From: an uncultured Bacteroidales bacterium
GTDB lineage: Bacteria > Bacteroidota > Bacteroidia > Bacteroidales > Paludibacteraceae
Assembly: GCA_900542355.1 (NCBI GenBank)
Contig: UQNE01000013.1
Coordinates: 1-64,000, forward strand
DNA: 64,000 nt
Reading direction: 5' to 3'
Shown here: positions 44,256-52,714 of the stretch, piece after piece
Layout of the letters: each line of letters starts with the position of its first letter
Position numbering within the stretch: the first letter of the stretch is position 1
Notes under the pieces: model-generated
What the model saw: the letters and a program-made list of their open reading frames with translations, nothing else
Told to the model about the DNA's origin: nothing
Databases searched by the model: none
Position numbers and translations under genes: made by a program

Positions 44256-45506
44256 TTACTCGAAGTGCATCACCTTGGCGGGACTGATCTTCGTAACGAT
44301 AGCCGAGGGTGCCAACAGAATCAGCAACGACACAGCCATCGTACCGATGTTGAGCAGCAACCACCACCCCCACGGGAAAGCAATAGGCACATAATTGACA
44401 TAGTAGGTCGCCGCCTCGAGCGGGATGAGATGAGTGAAATACTGAACGGCACACAGCCCGAGACCTAACACATTACCCCACAACATACTCTTGCCAATCA
44501 GCATTGCCGCCTCGGCGATGAAGATACGGCGCACAAAGCGATTATCCGCCCCGAGGGCTTTGAGCACACCTATGAGTTGCACACTATCGAGGATGAGAAT
44601 TATCAGTCCGGAGATGATGCTAAAACCTGATACACAGAGCATTAGCAAGATGATTACGATTACATTCATATCCAATAGGTCGAGCCATGCAAACACCTGC
44701 GGATTGAGTTGTTGCAAGGTCTGCACATAGTAGAGGTTGTAGCCCTCGTCATCGATATGGTTGACGGTAGCGAAATAGACTTGGTCGGCAGTCTCGTTGA
44801 GGTGGCGCAGGTTGTCCACCAGTATCTCCACGCCCGAGACCTCGTTGTCGTCCCACGCATTGAGGCGACGAACGACATCGATTGCACCCAATACAAAGAG
44901 TTGGTCAAAATCGCCAAAGCCCGTCTCATAGATTCCGGCGATGTGCATCTTGCGCACCCGCACATGCTCGTCCACAAAATAGGTTAGCATATCATCGCCC
45001 ACATGCAACGAGAGTTGATTCGCTTGGAGGCGGGAGATAATCACCTCGCCGGGCAGAGCAGGGAGCGCACCCTCTACGAGGTTGGCGGCAAAATAGTCCC
45101 AATAGTCAGTCCCCTTGAAAACAAAACCGAGAAAAGCATCATCGGTCTTGATGATACCCGGTTTGGTGGCAAAGAGGTGCACAGACGCCACATGCGGATA
45201 GTCGCGCAGAGCATCGAGTAGCGAGTCGCTCACCGTGATAGGCTGCATCTCGTAGGTGTTGTTGTTGTCGAAATTGACGATTTGGATATGCGCGCCGAAG
45301 CCTGCTACTTTGTCGGTGATGGTCTGTTTGAAGCCCACCACAACGCAAATCGTAACAATCATCACCATCACGCCGATGATGATTCCCGCCAAAGCGACCC
45401 GCACTGCCGGGCGAGAGGTGCGTTGGGGCATATCTTTAGCACCCCCATCGGTATTCTCTGAGAAATAAAGGCGGCGGGCTATCCATATTTCGGGTTTGCG
45501 TGGCAT
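44256..45506 (-). CDS. LolC/E-type ABC transporter permease
   Basis: 416 residues. A cytoplasmic start RKPEIWIARRLYFS is followed by one membrane segment (about 38-60), a large periplasmic MacB-like domain (about 65-280) and three C-terminal membrane segments with GLIILILDSVQLIGVLKALGA, the typical LolC/E/FtsX coupling region. It extracts lipoproteins from the inner membrane together with a LolD ATPase. No lolD is adjacent; an FtsE-like ATPase is at 35485-36153. Confidence 0.85.
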   Translation of the reverse strand: MPRKPEIWIARRLYFSENTDGGAKDMPQRTSRPAVRVALAGIIIGVMVMIVTICVVVGFKQTITDKVAGFGAHIQIVNFDNNNTYEMQPITVSDSLLDALRDYPHVASVHLFATKPGIIKTDDAFLGFVFKGTDYWDYFAANLVEGALPALPGEVIISRLQANQLSLHVGDDMLTYFVDEHVRVRKMHIAGIYETGFGDFDQLFVLGAIDVVRRLNAWDDNEVSGVEILVDNLRHLNETADQVYFATVNHIDDEGYNLYYVQTLQQLNPQVFAWLDLLDMNVIVIILLMLCVSGFSIISGLIILILDSVQLIGVLKALGADNRFVRRIFIAEAAMLIGKSMLWGNVLGLGLCAVQYFTHLIPLEAATYYVNYVPIAFPWGWWLLLNIGTMAVSLLILLAPSAIVTKISPAKVMHFE

Positions 45507-45530
45507 AGTTTTTGCTATGTAAATTGCGGT

Positions 45531-45956
45531 ATGAAACGAATTTGTTTTTTCACATTATTGATACTATTGGTGCTTCGTGCGTCGGCTCAGCCTCCCGAAA
45601 GCGACCGTCCTCAGCGTAAGCCGGAGGAGATTGCGCAGAAACAAACCGAGATGTTGGTGCGCGAACTGAGCATTTGCGACAGCGCAAAGATAGACACTAT
45701 TTATCGCCTCCATTTGAAATACGCGCGTATGCGTATGCTGAGCAATACTCGTGCGGAGGACTTGAGTCGCTTGCAATGTCTGTACGCCGAGTTGCAACAG
45801 ATACTGAGCAAGGAGCAGTACGAGCGTTTTATGAACCACCAGATGCAGGGCCCTCGTCGCCCTCAGACACCGCTCGGGCGGATGCTGAAGATGAGCAACT
45901 GCTCGGTACAAGCACGCCAAAGCGATTCAGAAGTAAGAATACCATTAGCGCAGTGA
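45531..45956 (+). CDS. Small exported protein, Spy/CpxP-like
   Basis: 141 residues. The signal peptide ends LRASA|Q, leaving N-terminal Gln for the glutaminyl cyclase. The mature part is Gln/Arg-rich and helical with the pattern KQTEMLVRELSICDSAKID and LQQILSKEQYERFM, similar in arrangement to periplasmic LTxxQ proteins such as Spy and CpxP, though the match is weak. It is divergent from the permease (24 bp between starts). Its last 43 codons overlap the 3' end of the PAP2 gene on the other strand. Confidence 0.65.
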   Translation: MKRICFFTLLILLVLRASAQPPESDRPQRKPEEIAQKQTEMLVRELSICDSAKIDTIYRLHLKYARMRMLSNTRAEDLSRLQCLYAELQQILSKEQYERFMNHQMQGPRRPQTPLGRMLKMSNCSVQARQSDSEVRIPLAQ

Positions 45957-46515
45957 GCGTACCGACCACGAGTCCGCCCAATATATCGAGAGGGTAATGC
46001 ACCCCGAGATACATCCTGCTATAGCAATTTAGAGCCACCCAAAGCATCAAGCCGCAGGTGGCTATTTTGTTTCTGCAAAGCAACGAGAAAAGCAGTGCAC
46101 ACGCCATTGTGTTTGCCGCATGGCTGCTGACAAAACCGTACATTCCGCCCGTGTAACCACGGACGATATGTAGTATACCCGCAAGCGCCGGTTCGTGAGT
46201 AGGGCGCAGACGACAAACCCAATGTTTGATTAGCCCCGAAGAGATATAATCGGCTCCGCCTACCGCTGCGGCAAAACCGATAAGAATCAGCAGACACCCC
46301 AAGAACGCCTTGCGGCTATGCGAGAGACGATAAGGGCGAACGGCATAATGCCACACCACCCAAGCAACTAAGACCGCATACAAAGGCAGCCAAGTGGTAC
46401 TCTTGGAGATATACCACATCAGCGTATCTGCCCACGGAGCGTGCCAACCATTGATGGCAAGAAGCCATTGTTGGTCGAGCGAGACAAGCGATTCTATGCT
46501 GCAAAGGATATTCAC
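45829..46515 (-). CDS. PAP2-family phosphatase, membrane
   Basis: 228 residues with five or six membrane segments and the complete acid-phosphatase signature: KHWVCRLRP (K-x6-RP), YGFVSSHAANT (SH block) and SRMYLGVHYPLDILGG (SR-x5-H-x3-D). It removes phosphate from membrane lipids such as undecaprenyl pyrophosphate or phosphatidate. The last 35 residues (SCSSSASARAVSEGDEGPAS) look low-complexity and lie in the stretch antisense to the Spy-like gene, so the family core ends earlier than the frame does. Confidence 0.88.
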   Translation of the reverse strand: MNILCSIESLVSLDQQWLLAINGWHAPWADTLMWYISKSTTWLPLYAVLVAWVVWHYAVRPYRLSHSRKAFLGCLLILIGFAAAVGGADYISSGLIKHWVCRLRPTHEPALAGILHIVRGYTGGMYGFVSSHAANTMACALLFSLLCRNKIATCGLMLWVALNCYSRMYLGVHYPLDILGGLVVGTLTALMVFLLLNRFGVLVPSSCSSSASARAVSEGDEGPASGGS

Positions 46516-46585
46516 TTAAGTGCTGTTGAGAATGCAAAGGTAGTGTTTTTGGCTGAGATATGCAAATCTAAATGGCGTTTGCCCA

Positions 46586-47275
46586 TTATTTGAGATACTT
46601 GCTGATGGCAGGAACGATAATCGACTCCATCAAGTCGTAGCCCGCAGAAATCGGGTGTACACCATCGGCAGAATAGACGGCAGGCAGCCCGCCTCGGTCA
46701 TCGACCATAGCCGAATAGTAGTCGATATAAGGAATGCTGTTTTGCTCGGCATACGCTTTGAGCAAGGAGTTGAGCCGAAGAATCGTCTGCGAGGGCTCAA
46801 CCAACTCTTTGCGCCACGGATACTCATAGACGGGCAATACGGAGCAGAGAAGCGGCTGAATATGGTGCAGTTGTGCCAATTCGCACATCGATTGGATATT
46901 CTCTAAGATATGCTCGGGAGAGATGTAGCCGTTGTTGAGGCCAATGTCGTTGGTACCCGCCATGATAACTACCACTTGCGGTTGCAACTGAATGACATCG
47001 GCTTGGAAACGCGCCAACATCTGCGCCGATACCTGTCCGCCGATACCACGACAAGCGTAGTTATGCGCAAGGAAAAAGTCGGGATGCGCCTCGTTCCACA
47101 TCTCGGTAATGGAATTGCCCATAAAGACGGCTACGGGCGGTTGCTCAAGCAATCGGTTAGCCTCTGCATAATGCGCATGCTGCGCCCAATCATCGGTGGC
47201 AGCAAAAGCCGAAAGACTCAAAACAACGCAGAATGCACAATGCATAATGCGAGATGAAATGTGTGCGGAATGCAT
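46586..47275 (-). CDS. Exported SGNH/GDSL hydrolase
   Basis: 229 residues with a signal peptide (IMHCAFCVVLSLSAFA). SGNH blocks in order: FMGNSITEMW (catalytic Ser), GIGGQ, MAGTNDIG and a late SADGVHPI with the Asp-His pair. It probably deacylates a sugar or lipid in the periplasm, as in polysaccharide-utilisation enzymes; the substrate is unknown. The start region overlaps a short run of ATGCA-like repeats, and the first Met may be upstream of the true start at the second Met of the hydrophobic segment. Confidence 0.85.
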   Translation of the reverse strand: MHSAHISSRIMHCAFCVVLSLSAFAATDDWAQHAHYAEANRLLEQPPVAVFMGNSITEMWNEAHPDFFLAHNYACRGIGGQVSAQMLARFQADVIQLQPQVVVIMAGTNDIGLNNGYISPEHILENIQSMCELAQLHHIQPLLCSVLPVYEYPWRKELVEPSQTILRLNSLLKAYAEQNSIPYIDYYSAMVDDRGGLPAVYSADGVHPISAGYDLMESIIVPAISKYLK

Positions 47276-47304
47276 AGTAAATCAGGTTGTTATGGTTTAG
47301 GTTG

Positions 47305-47347
47305 TTATGAAAAAACCGATTGTCTGACCCGGGTCAGACAATCGGTT
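47305..47347 (-). terminator. Terminator with 34-bp perfect palindrome after the DUF4465 gene
   Basis: 17-bp arms meet with no mismatch (47314-47330 with 47331-47347; AACCGATTGTCTGACCC and its complement). On the minus strand, the direction of the DUF4465 gene, the hairpin is followed by a T run. The stop codon is 8 bp upstream. Confidence 0.85.
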
Positions 47348-47355
47348 AGACAGAT

Positions 47356-48231
47356 TTATTTCAAGAGTTGACCTGCTGCGTTGTAGGTATTGCCGTTGCG
47401 CTCGATAAGCAGTTCGCCATCCACGATACGCTTGGTGGCATTCGCCTTCGTTTGCGCGGTCGGGAGGGCAGACATAATTTTCTCCGTAGAAACGGTAAGC
47501 CCATCAAGAGCAAAATAAGAAGGGGTGTTCATACCCCACTTAGGATCCTTATCCGTAGAGGTCATACGGAAACTAAGGCCGTTGCAATCATCTATTGCAG
47601 AGAGATCTACTTTCTCCCAACCTTCGTTAAACTTACCATCCACTGCGAGGTAGTAAACTACGCTGCTGCCAATTTCTTCATACAGATTGTTGAGACCCGT
47701 GATGATGAGTGCGAGAGTATCTTTGTCGGTGAACTCATGCGCCATATTCAATCCTTCTTTGAGGGCTTTCATCGTGTTGGAGTTCTGGCAAATATAGACC
47801 TCTTTGGGATAGTAGTTCTCACCAAAGATGATGATATTAGAAGAAGGATATTCCTCTGTATTGTTGGTAAAATACTCGGAATAGTATCCTACCACAAAGG
47901 GTGTACCTACACCTTCCAATCCGCCTTTGGCAACACACTCGAAGCCATTTCCTGTATTGGTGTTTTTTTTGCTAAGCGTGAATCCTTCCCAACTGGTACC
48001 CCCAAAACTGTTTCCGCTGGGCAGGTGAGAAAACATAAAGTCGAAATCATTAGTATAGAAAAACGGACTCCAAGTATAGTCCTCGCTGTAGGTACTATCC
48101 ATGATGTTCTCGGTGTTGTATTCAACACCTTCTCCATTGGCATTCACTGCCGTGTAGAGATTGAGTGTGATTTCTTCCGCTTGAGCAGAGAGTGCGAACA
48201 AAGCGGCACAAAAAAGGAAAAGTTTTTTCAT
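47356..48231 (-). CDS. Secreted DUF4465-family protein
   Basis: 291 residues with a signal peptide (LFLFCAALFALSAQA). The body matches DUF4465 in style: WSPFFYTNDFDFMFSH, SWEGFTLS, a central F..G.NYYPKEVYICQNS and MNTPSYFALDGLTV, a beta-sandwich seen in Bacteroidetes cell-surface proteins. The C-terminus (ATKRIVDGELLIERNGNTYN, then AAGQLLK) resembles that of the secreted protein at 30910-32361 and may be a sorting or anchoring tail. It is monocistronic with a strong terminator. The binding target is unknown. Confidence 0.8.
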   Translation of the reverse strand: MKKLFLFCAALFALSAQAEEITLNLYTAVNANGEGVEYNTENIMDSTYSEDYTWSPFFYTNDFDFMFSHLPSGNSFGGTSWEGFTLSKKNTNTGNGFECVAKGGLEGVGTPFVVGYYSEYFTNNTEEYPSSNIIIFGENYYPKEVYICQNSNTMKALKEGLNMAHEFTDKDTLALIITGLNNLYEEIGSSVVYYLAVDGKFNEGWEKVDLSAIDDCNGLSFRMTSTDKDPKWGMNTPSYFALDGLTVSTEKIMSALPTAQTKANATKRIVDGELLIERNGNTYNAAGQLLK

Positions 48232-48360
48232 TTGATTATTTTGTTTTAGTTGTTTGATATTCAGTAGTTTTGCTTTCCGCAGGCACCTTATATATTAGAG
48301 AGTTAAAGCGCAGACGGAAAGCAAACGGAGTTTCTGTAGAAATCGCTCTGAGTAGTCTCA

Positions 48361-49998
48361 TCACTTGTAGAGGAAGCGTTTGATAGACTTTTTAGGGGTC
48401 TTCTCAAAGGGTTCTTGCTTAATCTCTACATCGCTGACACGACTGTAACCGGGGATAAGTTTGTTGAGTTTCTTGATATTCTCACGCATGAGTTGCTGCA
48501 ATTCCTCTACCGATAGGCGTTTAGAGGTCTGCTCATCGGGGAAAATCAGTGCCACCAATCGTCCCTCACGCTCTACGATGACCGACTCGCTGACGCCCTC
48601 TTGCACATTGAGTTTGTCTTCGATTTCTTCGGGATAGATATTCTGCCCCGAAGCCCCGAGGATCATCGTTTTGTTGCGCCCGCGAATGAAGATGTTTTGG
48701 CGTTTGTCGATAAAGCCGAGGTCGCCTGTTCGCAGCCACCCATCGGGCGTGAAAGCCGCACGAGTGGCCTCCTCGTTTTTGTAGTAGCCGAGCATCACAT
48801 TCTCGCCACGAACCAAGATTTCGCCCTCGCCCTTGGCATCGGGATTATCGATTTTTGCCTCCATATTCGGCACGGGTACACCGCAACTGCGGCGTTTGAA
48901 ATACTTAGGCGGGTTGCCTGCCACAAGAGGACCGCACTCGGTCATACCATAGCCGATAGACAACGGGAAATGGACATCCATCAGACATTTCTCCACGAGA
49001 GGGTTCATCGCTGCCCCGCCGCAAAGGAAGTAGCGCACCTGTCCGCCGAAGGCTTTCACCAAGGCTTTGCGCACATGGTTGCGCACGATATTCATCACGA
49101 TGGGGGTGTACCAGCAAACCTTGAGGATTTTCTTGCTCAACAGCGGATCGAGTTTCTGCTTGTGAATCTTCTCAATTACCAAAGGCACGGTAGCCACCAT
49201 GTAGGGCTTCACATCCGCCATCGCCTTGAGCAAGATACTCGGTGTAGGCGATTTGGTAAGATAGTAGATGTGTGTGCCTCCGCACAAAGGATAGAGAAAA
49301 TCAGCTAACTGACCGAACATGTGCGCAAGCGGGAGCATAGAAACAATCCGTTGCCCGGGTTCAACGGGCAGAATCTGCATAGCCGCCTCCACATTGTTGC
49401 TCAGTGCACGCCCGTTGAGCATCACGCCCTTAGGCGAACCGGTACTACCACTGGTGTAGTTGAGCAATGCCAAGTCATCCGGATTGACCGAATAAGTGGC
49501 ATCCGCCGACCGCATGCCGTGAGGGAACTGCTGTTTGAAAGCCGCATCGATAGCCTCTTTATCAGGCACTTGCAGTCCGTCTTTAGCGCGCAAGACGGAG
49601 AAATCCTCCAAAGAAACCACGGCTGAGAGTTGGTCGATAGGCTGCGCCTGCAACTCACGCCAGACATACGGACCCACAAAGAGCATCTTGGCATCGGAGT
49701 GCTGCAACAGTTTGGCAATATCCTCTGCCTTAAAATCTTGCAAGATACTTACTACCACCCCTTCATAAGACGCAACAGCCAAGTAGGCAACCACCCAATT
49801 TGCACAATTTCGACCCGCAAGAGCCACTTTGTCTCCTTTCGTAATCCCCAACTGACGAAACAAGATATGCAACCGCTCCATCTCCTCTGCCAACTCCCCA
49901 AAAGTGTACGATTTCTCCTCCCCATAGTCCGTCAGCGCTGCATCATTCCATTGATGCGCCATCACCTCACTGAGGTAATGCAAATAATGATTTTTCAT
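48361..49998 (-). CDS. Long-chain acyl-CoA synthetase (AMP-binding)
   Basis: 545 residues from MKNHYLHYLSEVM; the longer frame to 50121 runs through the promoter and is not used. ANL-superfamily motifs: LLNYTSGSTGSPKGVML (P-loop-like A3), YGMTECGPL (A5), GWLRTGDLG (A7) and RGRNKTMILGASGQNIYPEE (A8/A10 region). It activates fatty acids with ATP and CoA at the membrane. Divergent from the DUF2851 gene with interleaved promoters. Confidence 0.92.
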   Translation of the reverse strand: MKNHYLHYLSEVMAHQWNDAALTDYGEEKSYTFGELAEEMERLHILFRQLGITKGDKVALAGRNCANWVVAYLAVASYEGVVVSILQDFKAEDIAKLLQHSDAKMLFVGPYVWRELQAQPIDQLSAVVSLEDFSVLRAKDGLQVPDKEAIDAAFKQQFPHGMRSADATYSVNPDDLALLNYTSGSTGSPKGVMLNGRALSNNVEAAMQILPVEPGQRIVSMLPLAHMFGQLADFLYPLCGGTHIYYLTKSPTPSILLKAMADVKPYMVATVPLVIEKIHKQKLDPLLSKKILKVCWYTPIVMNIVRNHVRKALVKAFGGQVRYFLCGGAAMNPLVEKCLMDVHFPLSIGYGMTECGPLVAGNPPKYFKRRSCGVPVPNMEAKIDNPDAKGEGEILVRGENVMLGYYKNEEATRAAFTPDGWLRTGDLGFIDKRQNIFIRGRNKTMILGASGQNIYPEEIEDKLNVQEGVSESVIVEREGRLVALIFPDEQTSKRLSVEELQQLMRENIKKLNKLIPGYSRVSDVEIKQEPFEKTPKKSIKRFLYK

Positions 49999-50052
49999 TT
50001 CTAAGAACAATTTATTTGAAATTATCACTCCCAAAAAATCCTCTAATGAACG

Positions 50053-50085
50053 ACAAAGGTACTGCTTTTTTTGGAAATGCACAAA
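50053..50085 (-). promoter_or_regulatory. Promoter for the acyl-CoA synthetase
   Basis: On the minus strand TTTG at 50082-50085 and TACCTTTG ending at 50054, spaced 20 bp. Interleaved with the plus-strand promoter at 50070-50102. Confidence 0.6.
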
Positions 50086-50102
50086 AAAAGCAGTAATTTT
50101 GC
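50070..50102 (+). promoter_or_regulatory. Promoter for the DUF2851 gene, nearly leaderless
   Basis: TTTG at 50070-50073 and TAATTTTG at 50094-50101, spaced 20 bp. The expected transcription start (about 50106-50108) is only 3-5 nt before the ATG at 50111, so the mRNA would have almost no leader. Confidence 0.55.
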
Positions 50103-50110
50103 ACCTCGAA

Positions 50111-51403
50111 ATGGCAAGCACCTTCCCCGAGATATTGCTCCACTATATTTGGCAGAACCGCCTCTGGGCGGGCTATGAGCAGACCACGACCGATGGTTTG
50201 CGCGTGGAAGTGCTGTCGGTAGGGCGGCACAATACGGACGCAGGACCGGACTTTTCGGATGTACATTTGCGTATCGGGGAGACCGAATGGGTAGGCAATG
50301 TGGAGATCCACCTGACCTCTTCAGATTGGTACAAACATCGGCATCATCTGGACGCGGCATACGACTCGGTGGTACTGCATGTGGTGCGCCACGCAGACAA
50401 GCGAGTGTACAACTCGCGGGGAGAGGCCGTCGTACAATGCGAACTGAACTATCCCGATGACCCCGAACTGCTGACTCGGTTACTCACGGCGGCGCAAAAA
50501 ATGGACTCGGCGGAGAACACAATCGAATGCCACAAACTGCTGCTGCAAGACCCGACATTGCTCACGGAGGGTTGGCGTAAATCGCTGCTACAGAAGCGGT
50601 TAGACTGCAAGCGACAATCGATAGAGCAGTTGCTTGGTATCACGCAGCATAGTTGGGAACACGCTTTCTACATCACGCTGGCGCACAATTTCGGGTTTCA
50701 CACCAACGGTATTCCGTTTGAGACGATGGCGATACAGACGCCACTGGCGTACCTGCAGAAACACCGCAACAGTCTGTTTCAACTGACCGCCATCTTGCTC
50801 GGGCAATCGGGGCTGCTGACGGAGCAGACAGCACAAAGCGACGAGGAGCAACGGCTGCTGAGGGAGTATCGGTTCTTGCAAAAGAAGTTCTCGCTGACAC
50901 CGATAGACGGCTATCTATGGAAAAAAGCGCGTATGCGCCCGCAGGCGTTTCCGGAAGTGCGTATTCGGCAGTTTGCGCAACTGCTCCACCAATCGGAGTT
51001 TCTGTTCTCACGACTGATGGACGAGACGGACATCGAATCGCTTGTTTCGCTCTTCACGCTGAAGCCGACAGCAGATGATACTCTGCGACTTACGGCACCG
51101 GCTGCGATGGGGCGCAACTCAATCAACATACTGCTGATCAACAGCGTAGTACCTTATAAATATGCGTATGCGCTTGCTCGAAAGGACTCGGCTGCCATCG
51201 ACAAGGCGATGGCTCTGATGGAGCAGATTGCAGCGGAGGACAACAGCGTGGTTCGGCAATGGGTATTGCTCGGTCAGACCGTGCGCACGGCAGCAGACAG
51301 CCAAGCACTGATTCACCTATACCAAAACTACTGTCAATCAAGCCGTTGCATCAACTGCGAGGTTGGCTACCAAGTATTTCTGAAGCAAGCACAACATCAA
51401 TAA
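50111..51403 (+). CDS. DUF2851 family protein
   Basis: 430 residues from the ATG at 50111 (MASTFPEILLHYIW); the ATG at 50099 lies inside the promoter. Family features: LLHYIWQNRLW, GRHNTDAGPDFSDVHLRIG, WVGNVEIHLTSSDWYKHRH and DSVVLHVV at the N-terminus, and a C-terminal helical part with the NCEVGYQVF ending. Cytoplasmic, function unknown, widespread in Bacteroidetes. The EamA transporter follows after 9 bp. Confidence 0.9.
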   Translation: MASTFPEILLHYIWQNRLWAGYEQTTTDGLRVEVLSVGRHNTDAGPDFSDVHLRIGETEWVGNVEIHLTSSDWYKHRHHLDAAYDSVVLHVVRHADKRVYNSRGEAVVQCELNYPDDPELLTRLLTAAQKMDSAENTIECHKLLLQDPTLLTEGWRKSLLQKRLDCKRQSIEQLLGITQHSWEHAFYITLAHNFGFHTNGIPFETMAIQTPLAYLQKHRNSLFQLTAILLGQSGLLTEQTAQSDEEQRLLREYRFLQKKFSLTPIDGYLWKKARMRPQAFPEVRIRQFAQLLHQSEFLFSRLMDETDIESLVSLFTLKPTADDTLRLTAPAAMGRNSINILLINSVVPYKYAYALARKDSAAIDKAMALMEQIAAEDNSVVRQWVLLGQTVRTAADSQALIHLYQNYCQSSRCINCEVGYQVFLKQAQHQ

Positions 51404-51412
51404 ACTAAGACT

Positions 51413-52351
51413 ATGTGGGTAATTCTCGCCATACTTTCCGCCCTTTGTTTGGGCTTTTATGACATCAGCAAGAAGCGTTCGCTGCAAGACAACAGCGTAA
51501 CGGATGTGCTGACGGTCAGTTTGCTTATTTCGTCGTTGATACTCTGCATACCGCTGTTGCTCTCGCGGGTCTGCCCGACGATGATGGAAGGCAGTCTGTT
51601 TTTCGTGCCTCGCGTGGGGCTGACGGCACACCTGCTGATACTGCTCAAATCGTGCATCGTACTCAGTTCGTGGGTGTGTGCGTACATCGCCATCAAGTAC
51701 CTGCCTATCTCGGTGGTCTCGCCTATGCAGGCCACGCGACCGATGTGGACACTCATCGGCGCACTGCTGATATTCGGCGAGGTGTTGAACGGCTGGCAAT
51801 GGGCCGGCGTGGTGTGCGCGTTGGGGAGTATCTTTGCGCTATCGATAGTGGAGCACCGAGCAGAGAAAAACGCACCCATCCACGCCCCGAAGAGCCTGCG
51901 GAAATACTATATCTGCCTGTTTTTGGCGATTGTAATCGGGTCGGCAAGCGGACTGTACGACAAATATATGATGCGGCGATTTGACCACAATGCCGTGCAG
52001 GTATATTACACTATCTATCAGGCAGTTATCATGTTTGTAGCCACTCTGATAATCAACCAAAAACGCTATTTTCATCACAGCGAGCAGACCGAAAAAGGGC
52101 ATTTTCGTTGGACATGGGCAGTGGCAGGCATATCGGTGTTTTTGGTGCTGAGCGACTATGTGTATATGCTGGCATTGAGCGACCCCGATTCGCTGATTTC
52201 GGTAGTCTCGACAATCCGCCGAGGCGGTACGATTATCCCGTTTTTGTATGGTTTGGTGGTACTGAAAGAGAAAGACCCGTGGAAGAAAATTGCGTGTCTG
52301 ATTGGTATTGTGGTCGGACTGCTGTGTTTGGCAGCCGGAAGTTTCGTGTAA
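51413..52351 (+). CDS. EamA/DMT-family transporter
   Basis: 312 residues with about ten membrane helices in two EamA repeats (roughly 1-145 and 165-312), with the characteristic KYLPISVVSPMQATRPMWTL in the first repeat and TIRRGGTIIPFLYGLVVLKE in the second. It moves a small metabolite across the inner membrane; substrates in this family are varied and cannot be predicted. It probably shares the DUF2851 transcript. Confidence 0.88.
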   Translation: MWVILAILSALCLGFYDISKKRSLQDNSVTDVLTVSLLISSLILCIPLLLSRVCPTMMEGSLFFVPRVGLTAHLLILLKSCIVLSSWVCAYIAIKYLPISVVSPMQATRPMWTLIGALLIFGEVLNGWQWAGVVCALGSIFALSIVEHRAEKNAPIHAPKSLRKYYICLFLAIVIGSASGLYDKYMMRRFDHNAVQVYYTIYQAVIMFVATLIINQKRYFHHSEQTEKGHFRWTWAVAGISVFLVLSDYVYMLALSDPDSLISVVSTIRRGGTIIPFLYGLVVLKEKDPWKKIACLIGIVVGLLCLAAGSFV

Positions 52352-52430
52352 GCATTTTACAAACTTTCAATAGCAAAAAGAAAGCAATAAACGCAATAAT
52401 ATAGCAAAATGATTTTTGCAAAATTCGCCT

Positions 52431-52463
52431 TAGATCTCGATGAGGTCTCGACAAGCATTCGAC
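52431..52463. repeat. 11-bp tandem units TAGATCTCGAT / GAGGTCTCGAC
   Basis: Three 11-bp units (52431, 52442, 52453), each ending TCGAY, related to the GGTCTCG units at 13668-13700. The gap 52352-52714 otherwise holds a promoter and A/G-rich sequence, with no gene. Confidence 0.5.
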
Positions 52464-52650
52464 TCAGTCCGCTCAAAGACAAAATGACAAAATGTAAGAT
52501 TAGGGTATAGGCGGGAAAGAAGGTTCCAAAAGACATTTGCGAGACAAAGAGGGAAGAGACGAAGAGAACTTACGGGGGGCAGGACGAGAAGAAAAAGTGC
52601 AAGAAAAAAGTCGTCTTTTTAAGAAAAAAAGCACATTTATTGATATGCAC

Positions 52651-52682
52651 TTGCGTGCGTGAGAAAAAAATCGTAACTTTGT
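52651..52682 (+). promoter_or_regulatory. Promoter for the FAH-like-porU-porV run
   Basis: TTG at 52651-52653 and TAACTTTG at 52674-52681, spaced 20 bp; leader of about 27 nt to the ATG at 52715. It probably drives porU as well, because porU overlaps the first gene. Confidence 0.6.
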
Positions 52683-52714
52683 CGGCGAATTGTATCGTGG
52701 CAAGTAGGCACAGG

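Noticed and set aside
47368..48249. 293-codon open frame opposite the DUF4465 gene
   Set aside because: The minus-strand gene has a signal peptide, family motifs and a terminator; the plus-strand frame has none.
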